In this document: positions 40,301 to 46,730 of the stretch, in pieces
Numbering within the stretch: the first letter of the stretch is position 1
Layout of the letters: the number at the start of each line of letters is the position of its first letter
NCBI RefSeq assembly: GCF_051991245.1
Contig: NC_135431.1
Span: forward strand, 3,348,001 to 3,412,000
Origin: Festucalex cinctus
Lineage: Eukaryota > Chordata > Actinopteri > Syngnathiformes > Syngnathidae
DNA length: 64,000 nt
Direction of reading: 5' to 3'
Position numbers and translations under genes: made by a program
Notes under the pieces: generated by a model
Databases searched by the model: none
What the model was told of the DNA's origin: nothing
What the model saw: only the letters and a program-made list of their open reading frames with translations

Positions 40301-43300
40301 TTTTGCTAGAGCATACAGAGGGCTTTGTTGCAGCCTCTCAACTGAAGAGAATGCCTGAAGCAATGGTAATTATGACAAAAACGACCAGCAGGTGGCAGCA
40401 GAGTATAAGAGATCAAACAGGCCCATGTTGCAACAAGCTCTTTTTGCCAGTGTTTTCACCAGGAATGTGAATATCGATGAAACTTAAGCTATATTCTAAT
40501 GCTAAATGCTGCAAAATGGTAACAGATAGAAATATACTTTTTTTCAGATGAAAGAAGAGACTAATCTTTCTTTTGGTAGGTTCCATGTTTGTTTGTTTTT
40601 ATAGCAATAGAACACAATATTCTGTGAGTCTTGCAATATCAATCAAAATCTAGTAAAACAGGGGTTGCTTCAGTGAAAATGGCTGGCGTTAATATGTACA
40701 TATGGCGATTTGTGAGTCTCTCTATAAATCATACCGCCAGGGGGCGTAAGCGCCAAAAACACTGGCCACTGCGGAAGGTTTTGCAATAATGTCCACATAA
40801 TACCGAAAACACAGACAATGTAACAGTATTCACTGGCATATATTCTTTATCCTCCATGGAAAATGACTCATATTACTCCTTTGTCTCCATGTATTTCTGT
40901 ATGTCTGCATTATACTGCCCCCAGCTGGCCAAGGAGTGCACACCAGAAAGAGTAGCATAATAAATGACCATTGAATTGAAGCAACAAAATGTGTCAAAAT
41001 GGTTTCATTACTATTTTTTTTTAATTGTGTGATTGAAAACAGCCCAAAATGTCTGCCGGCCTGTTTTTGATGCGCCGCAAGCGATCTAATTGCTGACACC
41101 ATTCGGTGTGGTTGAAGTGTTTAAGCGACTTTTTTATTTATTTTTTTTTTTTAAAGCAAATCGGCTGAGCTCGGAGCGCAAGGCTTGTTTATTTGGTGTG
41201 AAATTGCAGCCTGCTGTGTTTACAGGAGCGACGTACACCATTCGCCCGCCGCCGACTGACTGACTGACTGAGCCTCTCGTGGCCAAATTGGCGTAATTGG
41301 CAATTATTCCGCGTTTCCGGCCAATTGTGACAAATTGGAAGGGAAGAAAAAAAGAAAAAAAGAAAAAAGAAAGGCTCCCTGCACGGCGGGGCCCGTTTCT
41401 GCTGGGGATTTCCCTTCAAACTCCTTTCGCTGTCGCACGCTCGTTTGGGTCGGCGTTGATGAAGACGTCCGTCCCGCCACCGGCAGATTTTTTTTTTTTG
41501 CGCGTGTCGCCGCTGCAACATGACAGGATTAAAAAGGCGCGACTCGAATCCGAGCTCACCGGGAAAAAAAAAAAAAAAAACTGCAGAGTGATGCCAGTCT
41601 GAGGGCCAGCCGCAATGCACGCTGGGAAGGCGGCTAATTGATTGTGGAGGTGAAGATAAAAGTGAGTAATGAGACGTGACTCCTGTCAGCTCTTGAGCGC
41701 GATTTCCTCTCCTAATGAAGTCTCAACTTTCGCGCTAAACGATGCTGATGTCTGACACGCGAGCGGCAAAAAAAAAAAACGGGCAGAGGAAAATGAAAAG
41801 AAGCCCATTAGGAAGCATCCAAACAGGCCACAATATTAGGTACGCCTGCACAAGATGCATTGCGTCGAATATTTTGACCTTCTTGCGGAAACATATTTGA
41901 GATAGCCAAAACATTGAAGAAAATTCAGTGCTAAACGTGGACTATTTTGTTTACATTTACAATTTAATTAAAAATAAATGTTTCTAAATCAATATTTGTA
42001 TCTATTTTATAGGGCTGGGTATCAATTCTGATTTCCTCAATCGATTCAATTTTGATTCACAAGGGTTCATTTTTCCGGATTCAATTAGGTCCGCTTCGAT
42101 CCAATCGATAATGTTTAATTATGGAACATCAATTCGTCTTTAAGATCAAGGACGTGATTAAAAACTGGTTAAATAATTCAATACTTGTAAATAAAGATAC
42201 TGAACGTTCTTAAAAGTGCATTAAGTCAGGTCTCTCATTAATTCATTTGCTCCCAAAAACATATAAAAACGTTCTATTTTAAATATTGCCATGGTCCCAA
42301 AAACGTATTTATACGTTTTTTGTTTTTTGCTTTTATTAGGGCTTTGATGCAGCCTCTGACCTGAAGAGGTCACTTAAAGCAATGGTAGCTATTACAAGAA
42401 ACGGCCAGCAGGTGACAGCAGAGTATAAGAGATCAACCACGCCCATGTTGCAACAAGCTCTTTTCCCCAATGTTTTCAACAGATTGTGAATCATGATGGA
42501 ACTTAGCTACATTCTAATGCTAATTGATGCAAAATATAACCAGATTTAAATATACTTTTTTTTCTGATGAAAGAAGAAACTCGAATCTCTCTTTTGGTAG
42601 GGTCCATGTTTTTAAAGCAAAAGAACACAATATTCTGTGGGCATGGCAAAATCAAGTCAAGTCATCTTTATTTATATAGCGCAGTCAAAATCTATCAAAA
42701 CAGTGGAAATTGCTGCGAATGAATGAGCTAATGTAAGAAAATACTTTTAAATTCGTGTGAACAATAAATTTCAAGAAAACAGTACGATAAAAAATAGCAT
42801 TTAAAAATTCTATGTTCTTGTGAATTTATGGGAAAGGGGAGATAACTAAAATAATCAATACTTGGTTTTATGAATCGATATCAGGCTCAAAAAGATAAAA
42901 TCAATTCGATATTGATTATTCAATTTTTTAAACCCAGTCTTACTATAATTTTTTTTGAAGCAATTAGTACAGTTAACTATTTTACTTGTTTTGGATGTAA
43001 TTCCACTGTCGACCACTAGATGGGGCACATTATTCTGTTTGACACTGAATTTGAAAGAAGAAGAATGAAAAACTGAAGTATTTCAGCCCATTCTAGTTTT
43101 TGCTGTCACATCATGTTTAATCCTGCTTTTTACACCCACGGAAAGTGATATAATGATTTTATAAACTTTGGGCATGATTTTTGATGTCTTGTCAGATTAC
43201 AAAGTTAACTGGATTTCGCTTCTTGTGTTAACCATGCCTACTAGTTGGGACGAGTAGTTTTGTAGCGCAGCACGGTAGATTACTAGTAGCCTACTGAAAA

Positions 43301-46280
43301 AAAAAATACTACGAGTGTGCTGTAGTTGTCTTACTAGTGAGGAAAGCGAGCATACTAGTGCATGGACCTTACGCCTGAGCTCAAGGCTATCGAGTAAACG
43401 TTCAATCGGCTTTCCATAAAGTCGTGTGTGTGTGTGAGAGAATGCGTGCGTGCTGCGACAGCGGGGTCACTCACGGGGGATGATCGCCAGGGCCGCCGTC
43501 TGCCCTTCGGACACGATCCGCCTGGCTGCCCACCGCGGGGGTCAAAAGCTGCTCGTGTCATCTTAGCATAGCGCCAGTTCAGCGAAAGGCTAACAAGCCG
43601 ATATGGAGATTATTGGCCCGGGCCGCGAGACCGCCGCCACACCAGGCGGGAAACGATATCGTGGGGGATTACACGCGCATGGAGGCCACATCAATAGGTA
43701 CACTTGCACGGTCGGGATATGTTCAAACTGCATGTCAATGAATTACCAAAAATAAATCATAAAAACCATTCATCAAGCAGCAACTGATGCAACGTTGCGT
43801 TAAGCTAGCTGCCAAGAACAACATCCGGGTTTGTTCATGCGTACTTTCAAATGGAACAGAACTTGAGCTGCAATTGACGATGTTTTCACAAGATCAATAG
43901 TATGTAAAAAAAAAAAAAAAAAAAACGGCCAAGAATGAGTATTAAGAAACGATGCGATAAAGATGCGAGCATTCCTAGGAAATGTGTCCTCAAAAACGTA
44001 TAAATACGTTCTGTTTTAAATATTACCCTGCTGTCAAAGACGCATTTATAAGTTTTTTGTTTTTATGATAGAGTATACAGAAGGCTTTGTTGCAGCCTCT
44101 GAACTGAAGACAATGCCTGAAGCAATGGTAATTATTACAAAAACGACCAGCAGGTGGCAGCAGAGTATAAGAGATCAACCAGGGCCATGTTGCAAAAGGC
44201 CCTTTAAAACAGATTTGTGAATAATGATGAAACTTAGCTATATTCTAATGCTAATTGCTGCAAAACGGTAACAGATAGAAATATACTTTTTTTTTCCCGA
44301 TGAAAGAAGAGACTCCAATCTTTCTTTTGGGAGGTTCAAGTATGTTCTTAAGCCCCCCCGAGAGGCGACGGTAGCGAATGTTGGATTGCTCATCGTTGTT
44401 CGTTCAAACAGTCGCAAAGACGTTCACCACCAGTTTGATGGGAAGAATTGAACACCCTGACAAAAAAATAAAAAATAAAAATAAAAATAAATAAAAAAAT
44501 CAACATACACTTTGCAAACTTTCACCACTCAGTGGGATGCGGACTTTAGGAAGTGCATATTTGCAAGTTCAGCAGATCTTATATAGGCTACTCTGTGTTC
44601 TTTATTGAGAAATGGACAATAAGAAAACATGATAGGAATTTATTTGGTTGAGAAAATGTTGGTTGCAATGTCTTAAAAGGATACTTCACTTATTTATCCC
44701 ATTATACCAATAAAAAGTGAATAATTAATTTGATACTTTAATCATTTTTCACGTACAATTAGTACTTTTAAAAAACGATTTTGCCACTTGTTGTCGACTG
44801 AAAATGACGTCACATGTGCTCAGGTAACAAGCAATCACAGCTCACCTATTTTTTAGGTTTGGTCATGTGACAGTCACAAGCTGAGCTGTGATTAGTTACC
44901 TGAGCCCTGAGCACATTGTGATGTCATTTTCAGTTGACTGCAAGTTGCAAAAGGTACTAATTGTACATGAAAAATAATGAAAATATCACATTTATTCTGG
45001 ACAAAATATGAACGTTAGACGTCCAAAAATGGCTAAATAAGTAAAGCATCCCTTTAATTATGACACAAGGGCCAATATTTATATATGTTTTAATTAAGCA
45101 TCAATCCATTTTCGTGACACCTTATTCTGCACAATCGAGTCGTAGCGTTGTAATTATATTTTTAAAATTGTGTTTACATATTTATATTGACATATTCCAC
45201 ATATTTCATTTTACTTAATGGGGAAAGACAGCTATGAAGTTATAATGAAATCTTGTCCACCACATCACACCTGTCCTCACTAATGGCATGGGGGTGGGGA
45301 GGGGATGTGGGGGGCCAAAAATGCCAAGCGTTGCAGAAGACACAATGACATCATGTCTGGGGGGGGGGGGTGGGGGGTAGTAGTGTAGTTTAGTGGACTG
45401 CGTGGGAACAGATGCTCCGTCGGGAGTGTTGCAATACCTAATTGGAGTCTTTCATGCAGCTAGGGGAGGGGGAGGGGGCAGCGGGATTTGAAGACACCTC
45501 ACACACACGCACACACTTTTACCCCCCCTCACACAAGCGCAATGGCGCACTTTGCACAAGTCTCCCCTTTCCCATCTTTCTCCACAATGCAAACAAGGAA
45601 AGATTTCAATTCTCGCGTGCGGCCAGGTGGCAAGAGCGCGCGCGCACGCACGCACGCACGCACGCATCTTACCTCCACACCTGTCCCATCTGAAAGACGT
45701 GCAGCAGGCTCTGCCAGAGCCACACGGACATCCGGCAGCAGCGGTCCCGCTGCAGGCCGGCGGCGGCGGCGGCGGCTCGGCGGCTGCTCAGCCCCTGCAC
45801 GGAGCCCAGCGCGCCCTCCGTGTAGTCCTGCACGAACCACCTGAAGCTGAGGATCTGCACCAGCGCCGAGGGCACCAGCACGAAGAAGAGGGTCACGGCC
45901 GACCACAGGAAGTGGCGGCCGCGGTAGTAGTGCGCGGCCAGCCACACGTCGCTGCACACGTCCCAAAAGAAGACGAGCAGGGCCAGGACGATCCACAGGC
46001 AGTCCAGCCACAGGCGCCGCCGCTCCTCGTGCGGCGGCGGCGGCGGCGGCGTCCGCGCCGCCTCCCTTTCGCCGCCGCCGCCTCCGCCGCGCCTGGCCCG
46101 CAGGTAGCGCAGGCAGGCGCTCCGGCAGCCCCAGTAGCACGACGAGGTGTTGCAGCAGTGGCAGATGTGGAAGGAGCTGCCGCTGTCGGGCCCCTCCTCC
46201 CCGGCGCCCACCACCTCGTCCAGGTTGCGCAGCTGGGCGAAGCCGCTGACGACCCCGCGGCCGTCCGACTTGGCTGCCAT
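8090..46280 (-). CDS. xkr6: XKR6, XK-related protein 6, complete coding sequence in three exons
   Basis: A multipass membrane protein of the XK/XKR family. Some members (XKR4, XKR8, XKR9) are caspase-activated phospholipid scramblases; XKR6 itself has no settled function. Exons 46280-45673, 11247-11051 and 9060-8090 join in phase into 591 codons. The family match is strong throughout: start MAAKSDG, the Cys cluster FHICHCCNTSSCYWGC (residues 37-52), hydrophobic segments at about 90-108 and 123-147, the conserved MYEYADVNMLRLLETFLES in exon 2, and the tail ending LLYELLQYESS. The protein is about 50 residues shorter than the mammalian form as I remember it, because the N-terminal glycine-rich linker is shorter. 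Three exons with a huge first intron is also the mammalian layout. Teleosts may keep two copies (a and b); I cannot tell which this is. Confidence 0.94.
9217..9720. mobile_element. MITE remnant with LINE-like 3' fragments
   Basis: Two ATTAATCGAC motifs around 9233-9270 and a matching GATTAATCGATTC near 9541 look like the ends of a fish hAT-like MITE. Between and after them, phrases such as CATGCAAACTCCACCCAGG, GGCCGGAGCCTGGACTCGA and GAGAAAACCCAAGCAGGCA are those of the widespread teleost L2-type LINE 3' region. Boundaries are approximate. Confidence 0.5.
10472..10785. repeat. Minisatellite built on a GTCAAGTC/GTCACGTCCAGTT core
   Basis: About 310 bp of 5-bp steps (AAGTC, CAGTC, ACGTC, ATGTC) that settle into a regular 15-bp unit (GTCACGTCCAGTTCC) toward the right end. 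It lies in XKR6 intron 2, about 270-580 bp beyond the exon 2 donor. All three forward frames are open over most of it, which reflects the absence of stops in the unit, not a gene. Confidence 0.85.
11051..11247 (-). CDS. xkr6: XKR6 coding exon 2
   Basis: 197 bp. The acceptor is tccacacag|GTACATC and the donor CAGCAGT|GTAAGA. It encodes residues 204-268 and completes the split Arg203 and Cys269. The segment YIRTMYLGVQSHRQKE and FLESAPQLVLQLCIMIQ is strongly conserved in the family and includes a membrane helix. Reading continues in frame past the donor for some codons, but these lack family similarity. Confidence 0.93.
12076..12436. mobile_element. MITE with GAGTCCTCGAGTTA terminal inverted repeats
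   Basis: The left end reads GGGAGTCCTCGAGTTAAGGC, and the right end, reverse complemented, reads GTGAGTCCTCGAGTTACG. About 360 bp, non-coding, with CCATTTTGGCTCC repeats inside. The target-site duplication was not resolved. Confidence 0.6.
12647..12683. repeat. TA dinucleotide microsatellite
   Basis: Near-perfect alternating TA run. Long A runs follow at about 12984-13006 and 13089-13112. Confidence 0.85.
14205..14490. mobile_element. Teleost MITE-like repeat (GGTCTGGACTGCC ends)
   Basis: The left end (CCAGGTCTGGACTGCCAC) and the reverse complement of the right end (AACCAGAGCCGGACTAGCC) resemble each other, as in a family I recognise from fish genomes. The 175-residue ORF on the minus strand that covers it (14059-14586) is a by-product. 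Confidence 0.5.
15372..15401. repeat. GGAT tetranucleotide microsatellite
   Basis: About seven GGAT units. It is followed by 600 bp of very AT-rich sequence with AAAT-type repeats and a TAGATAGA run near 15813. Confidence 0.85.
16182..16200. repeat. C19 homopolymer
   Basis: Nineteen consecutive C. Similar runs are at 20204-20221 (G18), 23309-23326 (C18), 37198-37214 (C17) and 62956-62979 (C24). Confidence 0.9.
16800..18128. repeat. Tandem array of a ~123-bp unit, decaying to the left
   Basis: Six well-kept copies start with TGGTCAGG at 17371, 17508, 17634, 17757, 17880 and 18003, each containing TCTGATTGTTATGCCCAAAT and CGTGCTTGCTTCACATAGCC. The last three start-to-start distances are exactly 123 bp. 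Further left, diverged copies can be traced by GTTATGCC at about 16820, 16941, 17091 and 17269 with irregular spacing. The unit contains no ORF. Confidence 0.9.
19104..19862. repeat. Tandem triplication of a ~254-bp unit
   Basis: Copies start with CTCCAATCAAATTCATTG at 19104, 19355 and 19612 (periods 251 and 257). Each has GGCCACCGGGGGCAGTATAA, a GAAGAAGAGATTCACATCTA segment and a GATGCTAAT...TTAGCATGTC palindromic motif. Copies differ at a few percent of positions. Related single copies appear near 25050-25200, 26890-27140 and 58780-58930. Confidence 0.88.
20027..20221. repeat. Purine-rich GGA repeat followed by G18
   Basis: A GGA/GAG-rich strand (20027-20060 and 20120-20140) followed by G runs at 20184-20194 and 20204-20221. 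Strong purine asymmetry on the plus strand. Confidence 0.8.
20872..21293 (+). mobile_element. AACTCATT-family MITE, copy 1
   Basis: A family defined in this window: it begins AACTCATTTGCTCCCAAAAA, then ACGTATAAATACGTT, then CCAGCAGGTGGCAGCAGAGT, and ends GAGTGAATGAGTT. The ends are imperfect inverted repeats of about 14 bp. Full length is about 420-490 bp with no coding capacity, so it is likely a non-autonomous DNA transposon. This copy is complete but diverged. Confidence 0.7.
22160..23200. mobile_element. Teleost interspersed repeat with GAA tail
   Basis: Phrases such as CAAAATGGCTGACTTCCTG, CAAAATGGCCGACCTCCCC and CCAGGGGGCGCTACTGAG belong to a frequent fish repeat. Two related segments sit side by side (about 22160-22760 and 22870-23190). 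The second ends in a run of GAA units at 23176-23193. No open frame of note. Confidence 0.5.
23795..24255 (+). mobile_element. hAT-like MITE, AGGGATGTAACGATA family, copy 1
   Basis: Left end TAAGGATGTAACGATATCC; right end TTATTGTTACATACCTA, an approximate inverted repeat. Internal AT-rich palindromes (CGATATTATCACAATATG, CACAATATTGTTGGGAGG) and CTAGCCACCAGAGGGTGCTA are shared with copies at 25334 and 38619. Confidence 0.7.
25334..25735 (+). mobile_element. hAT-like MITE, AGGGATGTAACGATA family, copy 2 (truncated)
   Basis: Begins GATGTAATGATATCCAAAC and shares TATGAAGGTCATGATACG, TGTGGGGAGTTTGGCGATA and TAGCCACCAGAGGGTGCTAT with the other copies. The right terminal repeat is missing. A long TAA microsatellite lies inside at 25475-25512. 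Confidence 0.65.
26209..26603 (+). mobile_element. hAT-like MITE with 8-bp target-site duplication
   Basis: Left end TAGGGGCGTGAATTGCC and right end AACACCTCTA. It is flanked by GTCACATT (26201-26208) and GTTACATT (26604-26611), an 8-bp duplication with one mismatch, which is the hAT hallmark. The interior contains a repeated GTCAAGTCAAGTC and TTTATTTATAT stretch typical of another fish retroposon tail. Confidence 0.75.
27485..27512. repeat. GAG/GAA trinucleotide microsatellite
   Basis: Encodes a Glu run in an 83-codon ORF (27374-27625) that has no other protein-like property. Confidence 0.8.
27885..28632. repeat. ACT/CTA-rich imperfect triplet tract
   Basis: About 740 bp dominated by ACT, CTA and TAC triplets on the plus strand with frequent point changes and phase slips. 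It contains few long perfect runs. The complementary strand is AGT-rich. There is no ORF of interest. Confidence 0.85.
28638..29012. mobile_element. MITE with ~120-bp inverted repeats (ACAGTAAATT family), copy 1
   Basis: Left end ACAGTAAAATCTGTAGAGTA; right end reverse complement ACAGTAAATTCCGTAGAGTA. Similarity continues inward through AGTGGGACCAAATA and ATTTACACTTGGA on both arms, so the arms are about 120 bp. The small ORF 28735-28983 is inside it. Confidence 0.75.
30360..30452. repeat. Short tandem repeat of GCTAGCTAGCAACAAGCTTG
   Basis: About three copies of a 20-25 bp unit with GCTAGCTAGC palindromes and AAGCTTG. Confidence 0.7.
31617..32015 (-). mobile_element. AACTCATT-family MITE, copy 2 (reverse)
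   Basis: Reverse orientation: starts AACTCTTTCATTCCCAGCC and ends ACGTATTTATACGTC then GGGTTTGAATGAGTT. The central motif appears as CTGCCACCTGCTGGCCG. Confidence 0.7.
32290..32470. promoter_or_regulatory. Candidate conserved non-coding element in XKR6 intron 1
   Basis: A repeat-free, balanced-composition island between AT-rich repeats. It includes ATGCTAATCGTATGAAAATG (octamer-like and homeodomain-like) and AATTATTTATAAAAG. The call rests only on sequence texture. Confidence 0.25.
32548..33014 (+). mobile_element. AACTCATT-family MITE, copy 3
   Basis: The best-preserved complete copy: AACTCATTTGCTCCCACGAA at the left, AATGGCCAGCAGGTGGCAAC in the middle, GCGAGTGAATGAGTT at the right. Confidence 0.75.
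33640..33830 (-). mobile_element. Fragment of a teleost DNA-transposon-like repeat
   Basis: The phrase GGATCCCAAAGCGCAGACAC followed by a TTTAACTCTTTATAGAGG-type stretch belongs to a common fish repeat. Only a fragment remains. Confidence 0.35.
34040..34375. repeat. Minisatellite of ~36 bp with an internal hairpin
   Basis: Units of the form AACCCTTGCATGACCCTAGT plus CATGACAGTAAGCAT, some shortened to AACCCTAGTATAACAGTAAG. Each full unit contains CATGACcctaGTCATG, a 6-bp inverted repeat with a 4-base loop. About nine full or partial units. Confidence 0.85.
35448..35573 (-). mobile_element. Short retroposon (LINE-tail or SINE) with 13-bp target-site duplication
   Basis: 126 bp reading, on plus, CCATCCATCCATTTTCTTGA to GCCAATCACAG. 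It is flanked by a perfect 13-bp direct repeat GAGAGTAAAATAT (35435-35447 and 35574-35586). In its own orientation (minus) it ends in a GGAT tail, as L2/CR1-type elements do. Confidence 0.8.
35891..35987 (+). mobile_element. Same short retroposon, plus orientation, tail missing
   Basis: Starts CTGCGATTGGCTGGCAACCA and runs to GATCCTTGTGAGGAAT. It lacks the GGAT tail. With the copy at 35448 it forms an inverted pair about 320 bp apart. Confidence 0.75.
37232..37312. repeat. AAAT then AAT microsatellite
   Basis: About eight AAAT units passing into about fifteen AAT units. It lies next to C17 at 37198-37214. Confidence 0.85.
38619..39128 (+). mobile_element. hAT-like MITE, AGGGATGTAACGATA family, copy 3 (complete)
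   Basis: Left end CAGGGATGCAACGATATCC; right end ATCGTTACATCCCTA. It is flanked by CTTGTTAG (38611-38618) and CTTGTTAC (39129-39136), an 8-bp target-site duplication with one mismatch. It carries a TTA/TTATG microsatellite and TAGCCACCAGTGGGTGCTAG. Confidence 0.8.
40214..40690 (+). mobile_element. AACTCATT-family MITE, copy 4
   Basis: Starts AACTCATTTGCTCCCAAAAA and carries ACGACCAGCAGGTGGCAGCA. The right end is cut after AAAATGGCTGGCG. Confidence 0.7.
41590..41770. promoter_or_regulatory. Candidate conserved non-coding element in XKR6 intron 1
   Basis: A repeat-free island with GCGGCTAATTGATTGTGG, GGTGAAGATAAAAGTGAG and TCTCCTAATGAAGTCTC, which resemble homeodomain and GATA-type sites. Judged only by texture against the AT-rich surroundings. 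Confidence 0.25.
42011..42943 (+). mobile_element. hAT-like MITE interrupted by a second MITE
   Basis: Left end AGGGCTGGGTATCAATTC; right end TTTTTTAAACCCAGTCTT. The sequence between is interrupted by AACTCATT-family copy 5 at 42237-42729, leaving about 440 bp of host element. The right part repeats the GAATCGATATCAGGCTC motif of this family. Confidence 0.65.
42237..42729 (+). mobile_element. AACTCATT-family MITE, copy 5 (nested)
   Basis: Runs from TTAATTCATTTGCTCCC to GCGAATGAATGAGCT. Inside it, at about 42652-42684, is a further short insert CAAGTCAAGTCATCTTTATT followed by TATATAGCGC, which looks like the tail of a fish retroposon. Confidence 0.7.
43991..44338 (+). mobile_element. AACTCATT-family MITE, copy 6 (both ends cut)
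   Basis: Contains CCTCAAAAACGTATAAATAC, ACGACCAGCAGGTGGCAGCA and GATGAAAGAAGAGACTCC. It ends at TTTTGGGAGGTTCAAG without the terminal repeat. Confidence 0.65.
44673..45058. mobile_element. Long palindromic MITE, complete
   Basis: The left end TTAAAAGGATACTTCACTTA and the reverse complement of the right end (AATTAAAGGGATGCTTTACT) match. The arms stay complementary into the centre through GACTGAAAATGACGTCACAT and CAGGTAACAAGCAATCACAG. About 385 bp, nearly a single long inverted repeat. Confidence 0.75.
45631..45666. repeat. GCAC/CGCG repeat beside the XKR6 exon 1 donor
   Basis: CGCGCGCGCACGCACGCACG-type run lying a few bases downstream of the XKR6 exon 1 donor on the minus strand. Alternating purine-pyrimidine, so Z-DNA-prone. 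Confidence 0.8.
45673..46280 (-). CDS. xkr6: XKR6 coding exon 1
   Basis: 608 bp, residues 1-202 plus two bases of codon 203. The start is the ATG at 46280 (MAAKSDG), chosen because it matches the family N-terminus; the frame remains open further upstream but is low-complexity UTR. It encodes a Cys-rich cluster, a poly-Gly (65-70) and poly-Pro (78-83) linker, then two membrane segments. A poly-Ala run follows at about 169-174. The donor is TGGAG|GTAAGA, splitting an Arg codon as AG|G. Confidence 0.93.
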
Positions 46281-46730
46281 CTTGCCCGCGCTCGTTGCCC
46301 CCTCGTCCTCCTGACGACACTTCCCGGACACCTGTTTTGCACCCGGAGCCCCGGAGCCATCTACGAGCCGCCGCGGCTCACCCTGCAGCTGCGGGCTCCG
46401 GGCTCGGATGGCGGGCGCGCGCCGCCGCAAGCCCCGCGGACGCAGCGCATTGCGCCCCCCCGCCCCGCCCCGCCTCGCCTCGCCTCGCCTCGCCTCGCGT
46501 CGGCCGGCCCCCCTCTCTGCGGGTTCGAGCACTTTTTTTTTAATCCGACCGCGTGCGATGGGACGATTTTTAAAGGTCCATCTCATCGACCCCCTCCTCC
46601 TCCTCCTCCTCCCACCGCCGCCGCTGCTGCTGCTGCTGCTGCTTCAGCCCTCCCCGCATCCCTCCTCCAGCTGCAAGCCACCACCGCGTCCCTCCGCTGG
46701 CCCTCGTCGACGTAATTCATCCCCTACCTC
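45700..46730. promoter_or_regulatory. xkr6: GC-rich island at XKR6 exon 1 and promoter
   Basis: About 1 kb of very GC- and CpG-rich sequence covering XKR6 coding exon 1 and about 450 bp upstream, in a setting that is otherwise AT-rich. It includes a CTC run (46592-46610), a CTG/GCTGCT run (46618-46642) and repeated CGCCTCGCCT (46465-46500). It is likely the CpG-island promoter of XKR6, transcribed to the left. No TATA box was identified. Confidence 0.6.

Larger units (their letters stand above)
11248..45672 (-). other. XKR6 intron 1 (34.4 kb)
   Basis: A single intron between coding exons 1 and 2. No exon or independent gene is supported inside it. It holds several tandem arrays, at least four MITE families, LINE tails, numerous microsatellites and a few GC-rich, repeat-free islands that could be regulatory (for example about 13340-13470, 16210-16430, 24360-24620, 32290-32470 and 41590-41770). 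Unusual blocks are listed separately. Mammalian XKR6 intron 1 hosts a microRNA gene (MIR598); I found no convincing counterpart here. Confidence 0.8.

Noticed and set aside
45552..46715. 387-codon plus-strand ORF over XKR6 exon 1
   Set aside because: Antisense shadow of a CpG-rich exon with few stop codons; composition is Ala/Pro/Arg-rich low complexity.
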